A DNA stretch of 64,000 bases, taken from contig OZ022576.1 in assembly GCA_963669155.1 (NCBI GenBank), forward strand, positions 7,976,448-8,040,447. The letters run 5' to 3'. A model generated the notes under the pieces. That model made no database searches and was not told the DNA's origin. It saw nothing but the letters and a program-made list of their open reading frames with translations. Below are positions 20,284 to 31,092 of the stretch, piece after piece; within the stretch, counting starts at the first letter, position 1; each line of letters opens with the position of its first letter. The position numbers and the translations under genes are program-made. This DNA comes from Arbacia lixula (Eukaryota > Echinodermata > Echinoidea > Arbacioida > Arbaciidae).

Positions 20284-22764
20284 TTAAGGGGCCTCTTCCT
20301 TCCTCTTCCTTGGGGCCTGTCTTCCTGGGTGATGGTGGTGGCAGTCGCACCCAGGGTGATGGAAGATACCGTCGCTGCCGCTATAACCCGGTTGTTTGTC
20401 GTCAGCACCAGAGTCAACGACAGAGTCTGTATCGAAGCTGTCCCAACTGTCTATGTACTCGTTGTCCCTTTCTTGTAGACTCGAGGGAATACCGGAAGAG
20501 TAATCCTGCTCCGAATCAACCCATTTTCGGCGAAGGATCTTCACATTTTCGGCGCGAGGACCTTTTGGTGCCGAGAACAAAGCGAATTGTACTTCATCCC
20601 CTTCCTCTGCGTTCTGTGCATGAGCATCGCGATGATCATGGATTATTGCAGAACGGTGGAAGAAAACCTCGTCGGAACCAAGGTGCTCTGGGGGCTCAGT
20701 GGCGCAGCTATCCGGATGGTTGTTTCTGCAATTTCTTCGCCTGCCACCTCGCCTTCGCCTGCCACCTCGCCGGCGCCTGCCACCTCGCCGACGGCTGCCA
20801 TCACCAGCTGCACTCCAGTCTTTGACCTGCTGTGACCTTTCATCAGGGTCAGGCCTGGAGCTATCCTCCCGGCCTAGACTCGAAGGATTGTCAGCTGAGT
20901 AATTTTCTCGCTCCGAATAATCGACCCCTTTTCGGTGAAGGATCTTCACATTTTCGGCGCGAGGACCTTTTGGTGCCGAGAACAAATCGAATTGCACCTC
21001 ATCCCCTTCCTCTACGCGTCGTGCATGAGCATCGCGATGATCATGGATGATTGCAGAACGGTGGAAGAAAACCCCACCGTTAATAAAACCCAAGCTTCTG
21101 GTCGTGTCAAAATGGCGTACAACTCCGCGAGCGTTCATTTTAATGAGTTGCTTGGCCTTTTGTTTACCCTTAGGTTGGTCGGCGTCGACGACAGAGTCTG
21201 TATCGAAGCTGTCCCATTTGTCTGTATACTCGTTGTCGCTTCCTTGTAGATTCGAGGTATTGCCAGCTGAGTAATGATCTCGCTTCGAATCAACCCCTTT
21301 TCGGACAAGGATCTTCACATTTTCGGCGCGAGGACCTTTTGGTGCCGAGAACAAATCGAATTGCACCTCATCCCCTTCCTCTACGCGCCGTGCATGAGCA
21401 TCGCGATGATCATGGATGATTGCAGAACAGTGGAAGAAAACCCCACCGTTAATAAACCCCAAGCCTCTAATCATGTCGAAATATCGCACAACTCCGCGAG
21501 TACTCTTTTTGATAAGTTGTTTGACATTCTGCTTACCTCCAGGTGGGTCGTCGTCAATGTCAGAGTCCGTGTTGAAGTTTTCCATGGTGTCTGCGCAGCT
21601 ACTTGGTTGTTTGTTTCTGCAATTTCTTCGCCTACCATCTCGCCAACGACGTGATCCACACGCTCTAAGCCAGTCATTGACCTTCTCTTTCTGCGACCTT
21701 TGATCAGGGTCAGACTGCGAGGGATTGTCAGCTGAGTAATTTTCTCGCTTCGAATCGACTCCTTTTCGGCGAAGGATCTTCACATTTTCGGCGCGAGGAC
21801 CTTTTGGTGCCGAGAACAAATCGAATTGCACCTCATCCCCTTCCTCTACGCGCCGTGCAGGAGCATCGCGATGATCATGGATGATTGCAGAACGGTGGAA
21901 GAAAACCCCACCGTTAATAAACCCCAAGCCTCTAATCATGTCGAAATGGCGTACAACTCCGCGAGCGTTCTTTTTTTTTAGTAGTTTGGCCTTATGTTTA
22001 CCCCGAGGTTGGTCCCCGTCAACGACGGAGTCTGCATCGGAGCTGTCCCAAGTGTCTGCGTATTCGTTGTCGTTTCCTGTTGAGTGATCGTCAGAGGAGC
22101 TAGAAGACATCGCGATGTGGACGTTCTCTGCTCGGAACCCTCGAGGCCCCGAGAACAAGTCGAACTGTACCTTCTCCCCTCCCACCACATTATTCAGCTG
22201 ATGTCGATCGCTCTCAATCACGTCCCTATAATGGAAGTAAATATCCTCTTTGTCATGAATATCTTGCTTGATAAACCCAAAGCAGTTCCTTTTGCTGTAG
22301 CTCATTACATGTCCAGTAGCATTGCTCTCAACAAACCCATTTCTTGTTGAAAATTTTCCTCGGTTTTGCTTCTTGCCCCTTTTCTGCGACATGAGTTGTT
22401 TGGCCTTTTGTTTACCCTTAGGTTGGTCCTCGTCAACGACATAGTCTGCATCGAAGCAGTTCCAAGTGCCTGCGTACTCGTTGCCTTCTTCTGGGTGATC
22501 GTCGTCGCTGTCAAAGGAGAGGGACATCGGAGGGAAGATGTGGACGTTCTCTGCTCGGAACCCTCGAGGTCCCGAGAACAAGTCGAACTGTACCTTCTCC
22601 CCTCCCACCACATTATTCAGCTGATGTCGATCGCTCTCGATCACGTCCCTGTAATGGAAGAGCACGTCTTCTATGTCATGTGTGACATGCTTGATAACCC
22701 CAAAGTAGTTCGTGTTGCTGTAGCTCACCACATGCCCGTTTGCATTCCTCTCAATAATCGCCAT
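20284..22764 (-). CDS. Multi-cold-shock-domain protein, copy 1 (826 aa, six CSD modules)
   Basis: Uninterrupted 826-codon frame; the start context is AAAATGG. Cold-shock-type modules are at about residues 7-76, 144-217, 266-331, 421-486, 543-609 and a 5'-shortened sixth at 697-744. Modules 3-5 show RNP1-like RGLGFI (RSLGFI in module 5) and RNP2-like VFFHRSAII (VFFHCSAII in module 4), ending EVQFDLFSAPKGPRAENVKI. Modules 1-2 are a second subtype with FHYRDVIESDRHQLNN. Linkers are acidic (SFDTDSVVD). Two Arg-rich segments follow modules 3 and 5; the second has GSRRRGG repeats like RGG boxes. The C-terminus is His-rich. Such domains bind single-stranded RNA or DNA (UNR/Y-box families), so a cytoplasmic or nuclear RNA-binding role is likely. 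The large exon has no internal introns and ends near a donor at 19955. Nearly identical modules suggest recent internal duplication. Confidence 0.85.
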   Translation of the reverse strand: MAIIERNANGHVVSYSNTNYFGVIKHVTHDIEDVLFHYRDVIESDRHQLNNVVGGEKVQFDLFSGPRGFRAENVHIFPPMSLSFDSDDDHPEEGNEYAGTWNCFDADYVVDEDQPKGKQKAKQLMSQKRGKKQNRGKFSTRNGFVESNATGHVMSYSKRNCFGFIKQDIHDKEDIYFHYRDVIESDRHQLNNVVGGEKVQFDLFSGPRGFRAENVHIAMSSSSSDDHSTGNDNEYADTWDSSDADSVVDGDQPRGKHKAKLLKKKNARGVVRHFDMIRGLGFINGGVFFHRSAIIHDHRDAPARRVEEGDEVQFDLFSAPKGPRAENVKILRRKGVDSKRENYSADNPSQSDPDQRSQKEKVNDWLRACGSRRWRDGRRRNCRNKQPSSCADTMENFNTDSDIDDDPPGGKQNVKQLIKKSTRGVVRYFDMIRGLGFINGGVFFHCSAIIHDHRDAHARRVEEGDEVQFDLFSAPKGPRAENVKILVRKGVDSKRDHYSAGNTSNLQGSDNEYTDKWDSFDTDSVVDADQPKGKQKAKQLIKMNARGVVRHFDTTRSLGFINGGVFFHRSAIIHDHRDAHARRVEEGDEVQFDLFSAPKGPRAENVKILHRKGVDYSERENYSADNPSSLGREDSSRPDPDERSQQVKDWSAAGDGSRRRGGRRRRGGRRRRGGRRRNCRNNHPDSCATEPPEHLGSDEVFFHRSAIIHDHRDAHAQNAEEGDEVQFALFSAPKGPRAENVKILRRKWVDSEQDYSSGIPSSLQERDNEYIDSWDSFDTDSVVDSGADDKQPGYSGSDGIFHHPGCDCHHHHPGRQAPRKRKEEAP

Positions 22765-24330
22765 TTTTGTATGTTTTAACTCGGTGTTGCTTCTAGTCCA
22801 GATTATGCGTCATGATAAATGTCGGAGGCTGGTTGAGTCGACATTAATTATGCACAATAGTCAACCTCAATGCCGGCCCGATCGCAGGATATATATGACT
22901 GTATTATGGCGCAATCAGTATTACCAACATCAACGTCCTGCACATTTTGCACCCTCTGTGTAGACAACGGTAACCAATATGTCGGTAATATTTCCACAGT
23001 CGGACGGCCCATGTCAATGTATTGTGCAATCGCACATCCGTGTATGATGCAAAGTCATCATTATTGACTTCCGTTGATGATCACAATCGCCACCACATAC
23101 TGTACAAAAATAATAGACAGGCGAGTGTTTATACATGTAACAATACGCTGTACTTCTAATAAGTCAAAACAGTTGGAAAACTGTTTCCAGAAATATGTCA
23201 CCCTTCCAGCGTTCGCTGGGAGTTCAATGTTAAGTTGTATATCCAAACTGTGAATTAATGTGGGATTGAGCAAAGTGAATGTTGATCAAATTGTTCACAG
23301 AATTTAAGATGTAAGAACTTTTTCGGTCACTGCCAAGTCCCAACGTGAAACTGAGGTTGTTTCTTTGGAAGGTGAACTATTCAAGGAACGATTTCCAATA
23401 TATTTGTGAGGAAATATGATTGACCAATGTGCGATATGGGGGCATTTATCTCGCACGTTCTGCAAAGTATTTTTCATGTATTTTTTAAACGAAATGAGCA
23501 AATCAATGGAATTTCACATTATCGCACCATTTAAGTGCTATTCCACAGTCATGCATTTTAGCACATGAAATAATTCTGAAATTTTATGCGAATACAAGAT
23601 ATAAATATGACTTTTTTCCTTCAAAATTCATCTCAACTTTGGGTCGAAGAGCCATACACGTAAATGCTTTTTGGTTACATCGATGAAAGCGACAGCTTTT
23701 GTCTTCACTATGTACAGTGCTTATGCTCCCTGAATGCACAGAGCGAGCGCGAATGTAACGTACCATGCATATCGACCAGCAAACAACAGACGGGGATTCC
23801 CCGCTATCATTGACTGTAATACTGTACTTGGGAGTGACCATGACACGAGACTTTAATGCAGGATCGTTCACTAGCTGCAGCACACAGGCAGAGTGTGGAC
23901 GTAAAGTCCAAGTTGAAAACTAGAGTGTTACAGTGAAGCTGGCTTATTATAGGATCTACACATATGATTCCAGATATAAATAGTACACGACATCAACATA
24001 TGGTATGAAACTACATCATGCAATTTGACTAGTAGTATCCAGTGTATATAAATAATTGGTTAAAATACAAATAGTACACAAACGCAATTATTTAGAGCTC
24101 TTTCAGTAGATCAAGCAAAAAGCTGGTTCGTGCTTATGCCCTACAACTTATCTGTCAACTACCATCTTAATTGGAAAGCTCACTCATTTCCATTCATAGA
24201 AGACAACATTGGAATTCAATGTACATGTAAATAGAAAATCGTCACAATACTTTCTACAGTGAACGCGGCCAGATTACAGATCTTGCACTTTCTTACCCTT
24301 TTTGCAGCACAAATAGGAAAACCTACAAAA
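22765..24330. other. Region upstream of CSD copy 1, no gene recognised
   Basis: The first 130 bp upstream of the ATG resembles the region upstream of copy 2 (shared blocks TATGCACAATA, TTCAACCTCAA/GTCAACCTCAA and TAATGGCGC/TTATGGCGC), so the duplication reaches beyond the coding sequence. The rest is AT-rich with no supported exon. Confidence 0.4.
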
Positions 24331-24332
24331 CC

Positions 24333-25557
24333 CAGATAGCAAAATATCTGGGGCCCACATGGGAATCATGTGGGCCTACTGGGGCCGATATGTAACATAT
24401 ACAACCCCACTGGGGCCCCATATGTTTTGTCTCACCTAGAACCCAGATAATTAAAAAACACATAGGCCCCATGTGGCATGTATATAGGCGATGTGGTCTT
24501 ATTTCTGGTTCGAATGAGCCCGGATAGTAAGCAAATAATCAGTGTTGGTGAGGGTGATGGGACGAACTATCACTTCCGAGGCGATCTGAATGTAGCTATC
24601 TTTCCGAAGCGCAGCTGAGGAAAGATAGCGTATACATTCAAATCGCCGAGGAAGTGATAGCTCGTCTCATTGCTTGAAACCAAAAGTTGATTATTTGCTT
24701 TATATTCCACATCTGAAACCAACTATATATACCAAAAATGACAATTTGACGTAAAAAAGTAATGTTTACTTATCTCCATAACCCCGAGCCGCTGCCATTG
24801 GGAACACTCGTTAGGACGCGCATTAGGACGTGTATTAGGACGCGCATTAGGACGCGTATTAGGACGCGCATTAGGACGCGCGTTAGGACGCGCGTTAGGA
24901 CGCGTCAGATGTCAAGTGATAGTCCGAGTGTAACGCACTTTTATTTCGCGCGTACTCAAAATATCAATCACGCATTAGGACTGTGAGGAGTGAAGAGATC
25001 ACCAAAACCAAAAAGTACTATCACCTAGAGTGTAACGAACTTTTATTCTCAGGTGATCTGATAGGAAAAACTACGCCTCATCACGTGATCAACTCTTGTT
25101 TCCATATGGGTCCCATATGGGTTGCCATTTGGGCTATGCATGGCCCCCACCTGGCCCATCTGGGACCCATGTGATTTTTGCACCGTACACCTCGTCTACT
25201 GTATATACCTGCCTGTCCATATACAACCCACACTAAATCCACTTGACCGAAATGGGCCCCACATGAGGTGTACATATGGGTCCCAGATTGGCCAAGTGGG
25301 GCCCATATGGGCCCATGCATAGCCCAAATTAGCCCCATATTGTTTACATGGGCTCGATGTGGGCCTGCCCATATTTACCCCACGCGTAACCCAGGCCCAT
25401 ATGTGCCCCGGACGGGGTGTACGGTGCAAAACACACAAGGGGCCCATATGGGTCCATACATACCCCACATGGGCAAGCCCATATGAGACGTATGTTTAAG
25501 CCCAGTTACGCCCACAAGTAGCCCATATATGGGTCCCATATATTTTGCTAACCGGGA
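24333..25557. mobile_element. CCCATATGGG-rich element with TAGCAAAATAT inverted termini, interrupted
   Basis: Left end CCCAGATAGCAAAATAT with CTGGGGCCCACATGGG, right end CCCATATATTTTGCTAACCGGG: an inverted pair. Between the ends, 24400-24490 and 25100-25540 are dense in CCCATATGGG, GGGCCCATATGGG and GCCCAAAT blocks, so both strands translate into MGPIWAHMGP-like nonsense. The central 24500-25098 has different composition and belongs to the large inverted repeat. Non-autonomous DNA element or satellite-like repeat; class unknown to me. Confidence 0.5.
24809..24906 (+). repeat. 12-bp minisatellite ATTAGGACGCGC, about eight units
   Basis: Tandem units differ only at A/G and C/T positions (ATTAGGACGCGC, ATTAGGACGTGT, GTTAGGACGCGC). 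The unit is a multiple of three, giving a spurious RTRIRTRI frame. A single inverted unit is present at the matching place of the right arm near 27115. Confidence 0.85.
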
Positions 25558-25916
25558 ATACATATAAGGGGAAAGGGGAAGAGACTATACGCAGTGTTAA
25601 AAAAAAAAAAATAGTGCGTAAGCTCGCCATTGCAGTGTACGAGCTTTGCTGAAAACTTTGCGGTATGCACGTACGTACGCATATACGTACATACGTACTC
25701 ACGTACGTGCAAAAAGCGGACTTCTTCGGTTGGCCATCTTGATCACAATTCGCGTAGTCGATACGTAGCCCCGCATCAGATACGAATCCCAATCGACCGC
25801 AATAGATACGTATACTTATACCGGTGGATACGTATCCCAATAGTCGGATACGTATCCGCCCTGTTTACGATCGCAATTTATGGGATGCGTATCCCATTGT
25901 TTTAATATACGTCTTT

Positions 25917-26795
25917 TCAACTATACTATGGTCCTTACTTTGTTTTTCTTAGCATTTCCTTTTCTTTGGCATCGATCACTATGTACCAGTCCATGTACGC
26001 GAGGTGATTGGGGAGGAGTGTGGGAAGCTGGAGGGGCGGGGGGGGGGGGGGGTATTATGGGGGGCAAATCGAAGGTTCCCTCCTCATTTTGACCTCCCTC
26101 TCCCTTCTTCAACCCCAAAAAGCTTCGAACTTCTTCCTTGACCTCCTTGTATCTTTTTTCCCCCTGCCTCTCAAACCCCGTCTCCTCCACCCTTCAGCTC
26201 TGTTTCTCCTCCCCTATCTTATCTTTCTCTTACCTCTCGTCTTTCTTCTCAAAATCTTCACTGATTCTCCTCCTCCCTGATCTTCATCCATCTCATCTTC
26301 CCCTTACCACCCCACCCCCTCCACCCCGCCTGCGCTATTTTTTCTCTCATTGTTCTTCCTCCACCCTGTATCCCCCTTCCTATCCCTATTTCTGTTCACC
26401 TTTCTCTTCCTGCATCTCCACCCTCCCCATCTCCTCTTCTTTCTTTCTCTCATTCTCTTCCCATTTTCGCCTTTCTGTCTTCCTCTACTATCTCCTCTCT
26501 CACTCCTTGGTGCTATTTACCTGTGCCCTTTATCTCTTGTGCCATATGGTGATATCTCATGTTTCTCAACTGATGAAAAAGATACATGTTTACAATTGCG
26601 TTATTGTTCCTTTTGCTCCCCATCATGAACTTTTGTTTTACTATCCCTCCCCCTTTACCTCTCTCCTTTCCCCTGTTCCAGCTTCCCACACTCCTTCTAA
26701 CTGATCACCTCGCGCACATAGACCAGTACGCAATGATCCATACAAAAGAAAAACAAAACAAAATAAAACGATGAAGAATACCATATTTTAGTTAA
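25917..26795. mobile_element. Inner foldback element of the large inverted repeat
   Basis: Terminal inverted repeats of about 110 bp (left CGCGAGGTGATTGGGGAGGA, then GTGTGGGAAGCTGG; right CCAGCTTCCCACACTCC, then GATCACCTCGCG) enclose a CT-rich core (26100-26690). Poly-G run at 26038-26052. The core gives only low-complexity Ser/Leu/Pro frames. Confidence 0.5.
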
Positions 26796-27244
26796 ATAAT
26801 AGGTAATATCAGGGTATTTCGTGTATCGATACCGGCAATCGAGATACGTATCCTAAAACAAAGGGATACACATTATCCCCAAAATTGCGATACGTGAAAG
26901 GCACCATCGGGTATTACAAAACCAATGCTTCGTTGTTTTGGTAGTAGAATTGATTATATTCCACATACTAAGAATGTTGCTATATGATTGGTCAAGAGTT
27001 GATCACGTGATGAAGCGTAGTTTTTCCCATCTGATCACCTGAGAAGAAAAGTTCGTTACACTCTAGGTGATAGTACTTTTTGGTTTCGCTGATCTCTTCA
27101 CTCCTCACAGACCTAACGCGTGATCAATATTTTGAGTACGCGCGAAACACTCGGATTATAAATTGAAGCTCGGCGCAGACGACGCCGCGGTGCCCGGCAA
27201 TTACAAATTTGTGGTTATAGCGCGCTGCGCCGGGCGTAAGTACA

Positions 27245-27820
27245 AACGAGCAGTTCAAGCCTTCCATTTCCCCACACAGTATTTCACTAAAACAAGCGTC
27301 TACCACCTCGTACCAAAATTGACCTAGAATGTCACTTTCCTGTGTTTTATATGAATTATGAAATGTATTCTCGGAAGATTTATGTTCTCACCGATACCGC
27401 ACAGGTAAGCGAATTTCGATTACTCCTTGCTTTTCCGACAAAATCTTACGAATTAGCGTCTCTATTTCATAGTGTTCGTAGGAATTTGTAGAGTCTATAT
27501 CGAAACGTGCACAAAGGCGTGAGTACGTATGTACGTATGTACATGTATACGTACAAGCACAAGCCTTCCATTTCTCCACACAGTATTCCACCAAAACAAG
27601 TGTGCAATTCTCTATCACCTTGTACCAAAATTGACCTAGAATTTCACTTTCCTATATTTTATATGACTTATGAAAGGTATTCTCGGAGGATCTATTTTCT
27701 CGCACAGGTAAGCGAATTACTTCTAGGTTGCTTTGCCGTCAAAATCGTATGAATTAGCATCACTATGGCAAAGTGTTTGTTGGAATTTGTAGAGTCTATG
27801 TCGCAACGTGCACAAAGTCA
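27245..27820. repeat. ~270-bp direct duplication
   Basis: 27255-27515 and 27562-27818 share AGCCTTCCATTTC, ACCAAAATTGACCTAGAAT, GGTATTCTCGGA/TGTATTCTCGGA, CAGGTAAGCGAATT and GAATTTGTAGAGTCTAT in the same order and orientation. A spacer of alternating GTAC/CATGTA lies between them. It occupies the right arm of the large inverted repeat. Confidence 0.65.
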
Positions 27821-28149
27821 ATTTACTTCCGGGTTTCGGACCGTCGCGTGAATATGAAACCAAAAAGTAAGATCATGTAGCCGCATCGACCCGAACGCTT
27901 TTGTACGTTAAATTGACATTTATTGTATAGATTGTTGGTATCAGATGTGGAATACAAAGCAAATAATCAACTTTTGGTTTCAGGCAATGAGACGAACTAT
28001 CACTTCCTCGGTAAAATGAATGTATACGAATGTATATACGCTTCCTCAGCTTCGCTTCGGAAAGATAGCTACATCCAGATCGCTTCGGAAGTGATAGTTT
28101 GTCCCATCGCCTAATAAACCAACGGTGATTATTTGCTTAATATCAATCA

Positions 28150-28720
28150 TTCTGTTGTGGGGTGTGATATGCTTCCGTAATTAGAGAACAATGCAATCAA
28201 ATTAATGCGGCCGGGGGACATCGGCTATCTCGATGTTCCACGCGTCTCTTTGTTTTGCACTTCGGCTAGTATCGTTTACAATACTGTAGTATCGTCCGAC
28301 TATTTGGGATACGTCCAAATGTATAAGCATACGTATCTATTGTGTGAGGCTCCTGATTGGTCAATTACGAGCTTGTGTGTATTGATGTCACTGATTGATG
28401 TGCTATGTGCAATACACGCGTACCAGCGCTAGCGCCCAAAATTACTGGCCTTTATCACACCAGTTATTGGCCTTTGCATTGTTCGATTCGCACTGAGCTT
28501 GGTGCTTCGTTCGCCTCAAAACGAAAGAGCCAAAGGTTAAAATGATGTTAAGTCGGGTTCCGCTTCGTACACTCAGGATGGAACTAATTCACGCGCGTGT
28601 CGCACTCTTGCATTGTCGGGTATTTTGCGCGGAAAGTGCGCTGCGTACGTTGGATTCAACTTCACCGATGCGCTCTTTTTCCAATCCCGCCCGGGAGGCA
28701 TTTCGAAGTATATATCACTC
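28150..28720. other. Between the inverted repeat and CSD copy 2, no gene recognised
   Basis: Lies immediately downstream of the CSD copy 2 splice donor (28722) on the minus strand, so it may be intron. No exon with both splice sites and recognisable content was found. Confidence 0.3.
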
Positions 28721-28722
28721 AC

Positions 28723-30232
28723 CTTGTTTAGAGATACCTTGTTTAGGGCCATCCTGTTGAGGTGCATCCTGTTGAGGAGGGTCTTGTTCAGAAGCATCGT
28801 CTTTAGGAGTGCATGTATCTCGATCAGGGGCATCGTCTTTAGGGGCATCATCAGGGTGATCCAAGGGATCAGTGCAGCAGCTATCCGGATGGTTGTTTGT
28901 GCAATTTCTTCGCCTGCCACCTCGCCGGCGCCTGCCACCTCGCCGACGGCTGCCATCACCAGCTGTACTCCAGTCATTGACCTTCTGTGACCTTTCATCA
29001 TCAGGGTCAGGCCTGGAGCTATCCTCCCGGCCTAGACTCGAAGGATTGTCAGCTGAGCCTGAGTAATTTTCTCGCTCCAAATAATCGACTCCTTTTCGGC
29101 GAAGGATCTTCACATTTTCGGCGCGAGGACCTTTTGGTGCCGAGAACAAATCGAATTGCACTTCATCCCCTTCCTCTACGAGTCGTGCATGAGCATCACA
29201 ATGATCATGGATGATTGCAGAACGGTGAAAGAAAACCCCGTCGTTAATAAACCCCAAGCCTCTAATCATGTCGAAATAGCGCACAACTCCACGAGTACTC
29301 TTTTTGATAAGTTGTTTGAAATTCTGCTTACCTCCAGGTGGGTCGTCGTCAACGTCAGAGTCCGTGTTGAAGTTTTCCATGGTGTCTGCGCAGCTACTTG
29401 GTTGTTTGTTTCTGCAATTTCTTCGCCTACCATCTCGCCAACGACGTGATCCACACGCTCTAAGCCAGTCATTGACCTTCTCTTTCTGCGACCTTTGATC
29501 AGGGTCAGACCGCGAGGGATTGTCAGCTGAGTAATTTTCTCGCTCCGAATAATCGACCCCTTTTCGGTGAAGGATCTTCACATTTTCGGCGCGAGGACCT
29601 TTTGGTGCCGAGAACAAATCGAATTGCACCTCATCCCCTTCCTCTACGCGCCGTGCAGGAGCATCGCGATGATCATGGATGATTGCAGAACGGTGGAAGA
29701 AAACCCCACCGTTAATAAAACCCAAGCCTCTGGTCGTGTCAAAATGGCGTACAACTCCGCGAGCGTTCTTTTTTTTTAGTAGTTTGGCCTTATGTTTACC
29801 CCGAGGTTGGTCCCCGTCAACGACGGAGTCTGCATCGAAGCTGTCCCAAGTGTCTGCGTATTTGTTGTCGTTTCCTGTTGAGTGATCGTCAGAGGAGCTA
29901 GGAGACATCGCGATGTGGACGTTCTCTGCTCGGAACCCTCGAGGCCCCGAGAACAAGTCGAACTGTACCTTCTCCCCTCCCACCACATTATTCAGCTGAT
30001 GTCGATCGCTCTCAATCACGTCCCTATAATGGAAGTAAACATTCTCTGTGTCAATCACGTCCCTATAATGGAAGTAAACATCCTCTGTGTCATAAATATC
30101 TTGCTCGATAAACCCAAAGCAGTTCCTTTTGCTGTAGCTCATTACATTTCCAGTAGCATTGCTCTGAACAAACCGGCCATTTCTTGTTGAAAATTTTCCT
30201 CGGTTTTGCTTCTTGCCCCTTTTCTGCGACAT
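28723..30232 (-). CDS. Multi-cold-shock-domain protein, copy 2 (three CSD modules), probably spliced at its 3' end
   Basis: Starts at ATG 30232; the frame is open to a TGA at 28717-28715, but a consensus donor AAACAAG|GTGAGT at 28723/28722 sits just before that stop, so the coding exon more likely ends at 28723. Modules lie at about residues 22-107, 157-222 and 314-379, matching modules 2, 3 and 4 of copy 1. The start corresponds to copy 1 residue 125, so module 1 is missing. Module 1 here carries an in-frame 13-residue duplication. After a GSRRRGG-type arginine block the tail is (D/K)DAP-rich and keeps the frame, unlike copy 1. Function inferred as for copy 1. Modules 5 and 6 of copy 1 have no counterpart. 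Confidence 0.8.
30012..30089 (-). repeat. 39-bp in-frame tandem duplication in CSD copy 2
   Basis: Two copies, 30012-30050 and 30051-30089, differing by one base, add a second DTENVYFHYRDVI to the first module. Copy 1 has only one unit at the matching place (near 22220). Confidence 0.9.
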
Positions 30233-30431
30233 GATGAACGTAGGATGTATTGTTTAAATGTTATCTGTATGCACAATATTCAACCTCAAATACCTGCCCG
30301 CTGGCTAAGACTTGACTGACTTACAACTGCGTAATGGCGCTCTTCTCGAATGCCAGCATTATGTACACATGCACACATAAAATTGATACGCATCGCACTA
30401 TACCTTTGAAGCGTGGTATTGTGATAGTGGT

Positions 30432-30511
30432 GAATCCCAGTCTGTCGTTGCAGTTCATGAGTATGAACAGTGGGGAATCCCAGTCTGTCGTTGCAGTTCA
30501 TGAGTATGAAC
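30432..30511 (+). repeat. 43-bp tandem duplication
   Basis: GAATCCCAGTCTGTCGTTGC and the following CAGTTCATGAGTATGAAC occur twice with a 43-bp period. The sequence is non-coding, upstream of CSD copy 2. Confidence 0.85.
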
Positions 30512-30914
30512 CAACGACCTTAAAACGCTGCGAAGTGGAGCGCTGCTTTGCAGCGCTCTATACGGTCTTTGGTATGAACCATGCATGGGCGTGTGAGTGC
30601 ACCAATACATTGAGTGATTTCAAGTCGGGCGTTATTGCGGGTGTGGGTGTTATTTTAACACTTACACCAGCCCTTAACACCCAACTTGAAATCTCTCGTT
30701 GGCGCCGGTCACCTGCTGTGGAATGCATGATCAAGAGCAAGTTTACAACTATGTCTGGTAAGAAAAAAGAAAAAAAAAGACAAGGCACTCACCCCACACC
30801 AAAAAGTCCCCCCACCATATCGCCACTTGGGCCCTCAGCTGTCAGAATCTGCCTGTATGCCGTTGCACCGGCGAGTGTGCTAGTGCATGGGGCTGTTACC
30901 ATGGTTAAATGTCG

Positions 30915-31092
30915 AGAACATATTGGAAATTTTACCTTCGTCACACCTTCAGTAAAATGTTTACCATGTTACCAAGTTATATGTCAATATCATATTGGAA
31001 TTTGACCTTCGTCAAACCTTCACTAATATGTTTCTTTCATGTTTCTGTTTTCATTGAAACTAGCTTATGTTCAGGGTGAACTATCCCTTTAA
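30915..31092 (-). mobile_element. Remnant of TTAA-type MITE
   Basis: The right edge reads TTCAGGGTGAACTATCCCTTTAAA, the reverse complement of the left end of the element at 11920. A block ATTGGAA..ACCTTCGTCA.ACCTTCA is repeated twice inside. The left terminus was not identified. The surrounding 30520-32100 has no supported gene. Confidence 0.45.

Larger units (their letters stand above)
24515..28145. repeat. Large nested inverted repeat (~3.6 kb) between the two CSD genes
   Basis: Three pairs of inverted blocks share one centre near 26.36 kb. 24515-24745 pairs with 27925-28145 (AAGCAAATAATCA, GAACTATCACTTCC, CAGATGTGGAAT). 24917-25098 pairs with 26993-27154 (TCACGTGATCAACTCTT, GTAACGAACTTTTATTCTCA). 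25917-26040 pairs with 26685-26795 (GTGTGGGAAGCTGG, CGCGAGGTGAT). Arms are about 80-90 percent alike by eye. Other repeats are inserted in both arms. No transposase frame was found. Confidence 0.65.

Noticed and set aside
20310-22779. Plus-strand frames opposite CSD copy 1 (and similar at 28613-30190)
   Set aside because: Antisense shadows; they repeat because the domain modules repeat.
25081-25563. Both-strand MGPIWAHMGP-like frames
   Set aside because: Produced by CCCATATGGG repeats; no stop because the motif lacks them. Not a protein.
26008-26774. Pro/Ser/Leu-rich plus frames up to 188 codons
   Set aside because: CT-rich core of a foldback element; low complexity.
30334-31005. 223-codon plus frame
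   Set aside because: Crosses a 43-bp tandem duplication and a MITE remnant; no domain and no support.
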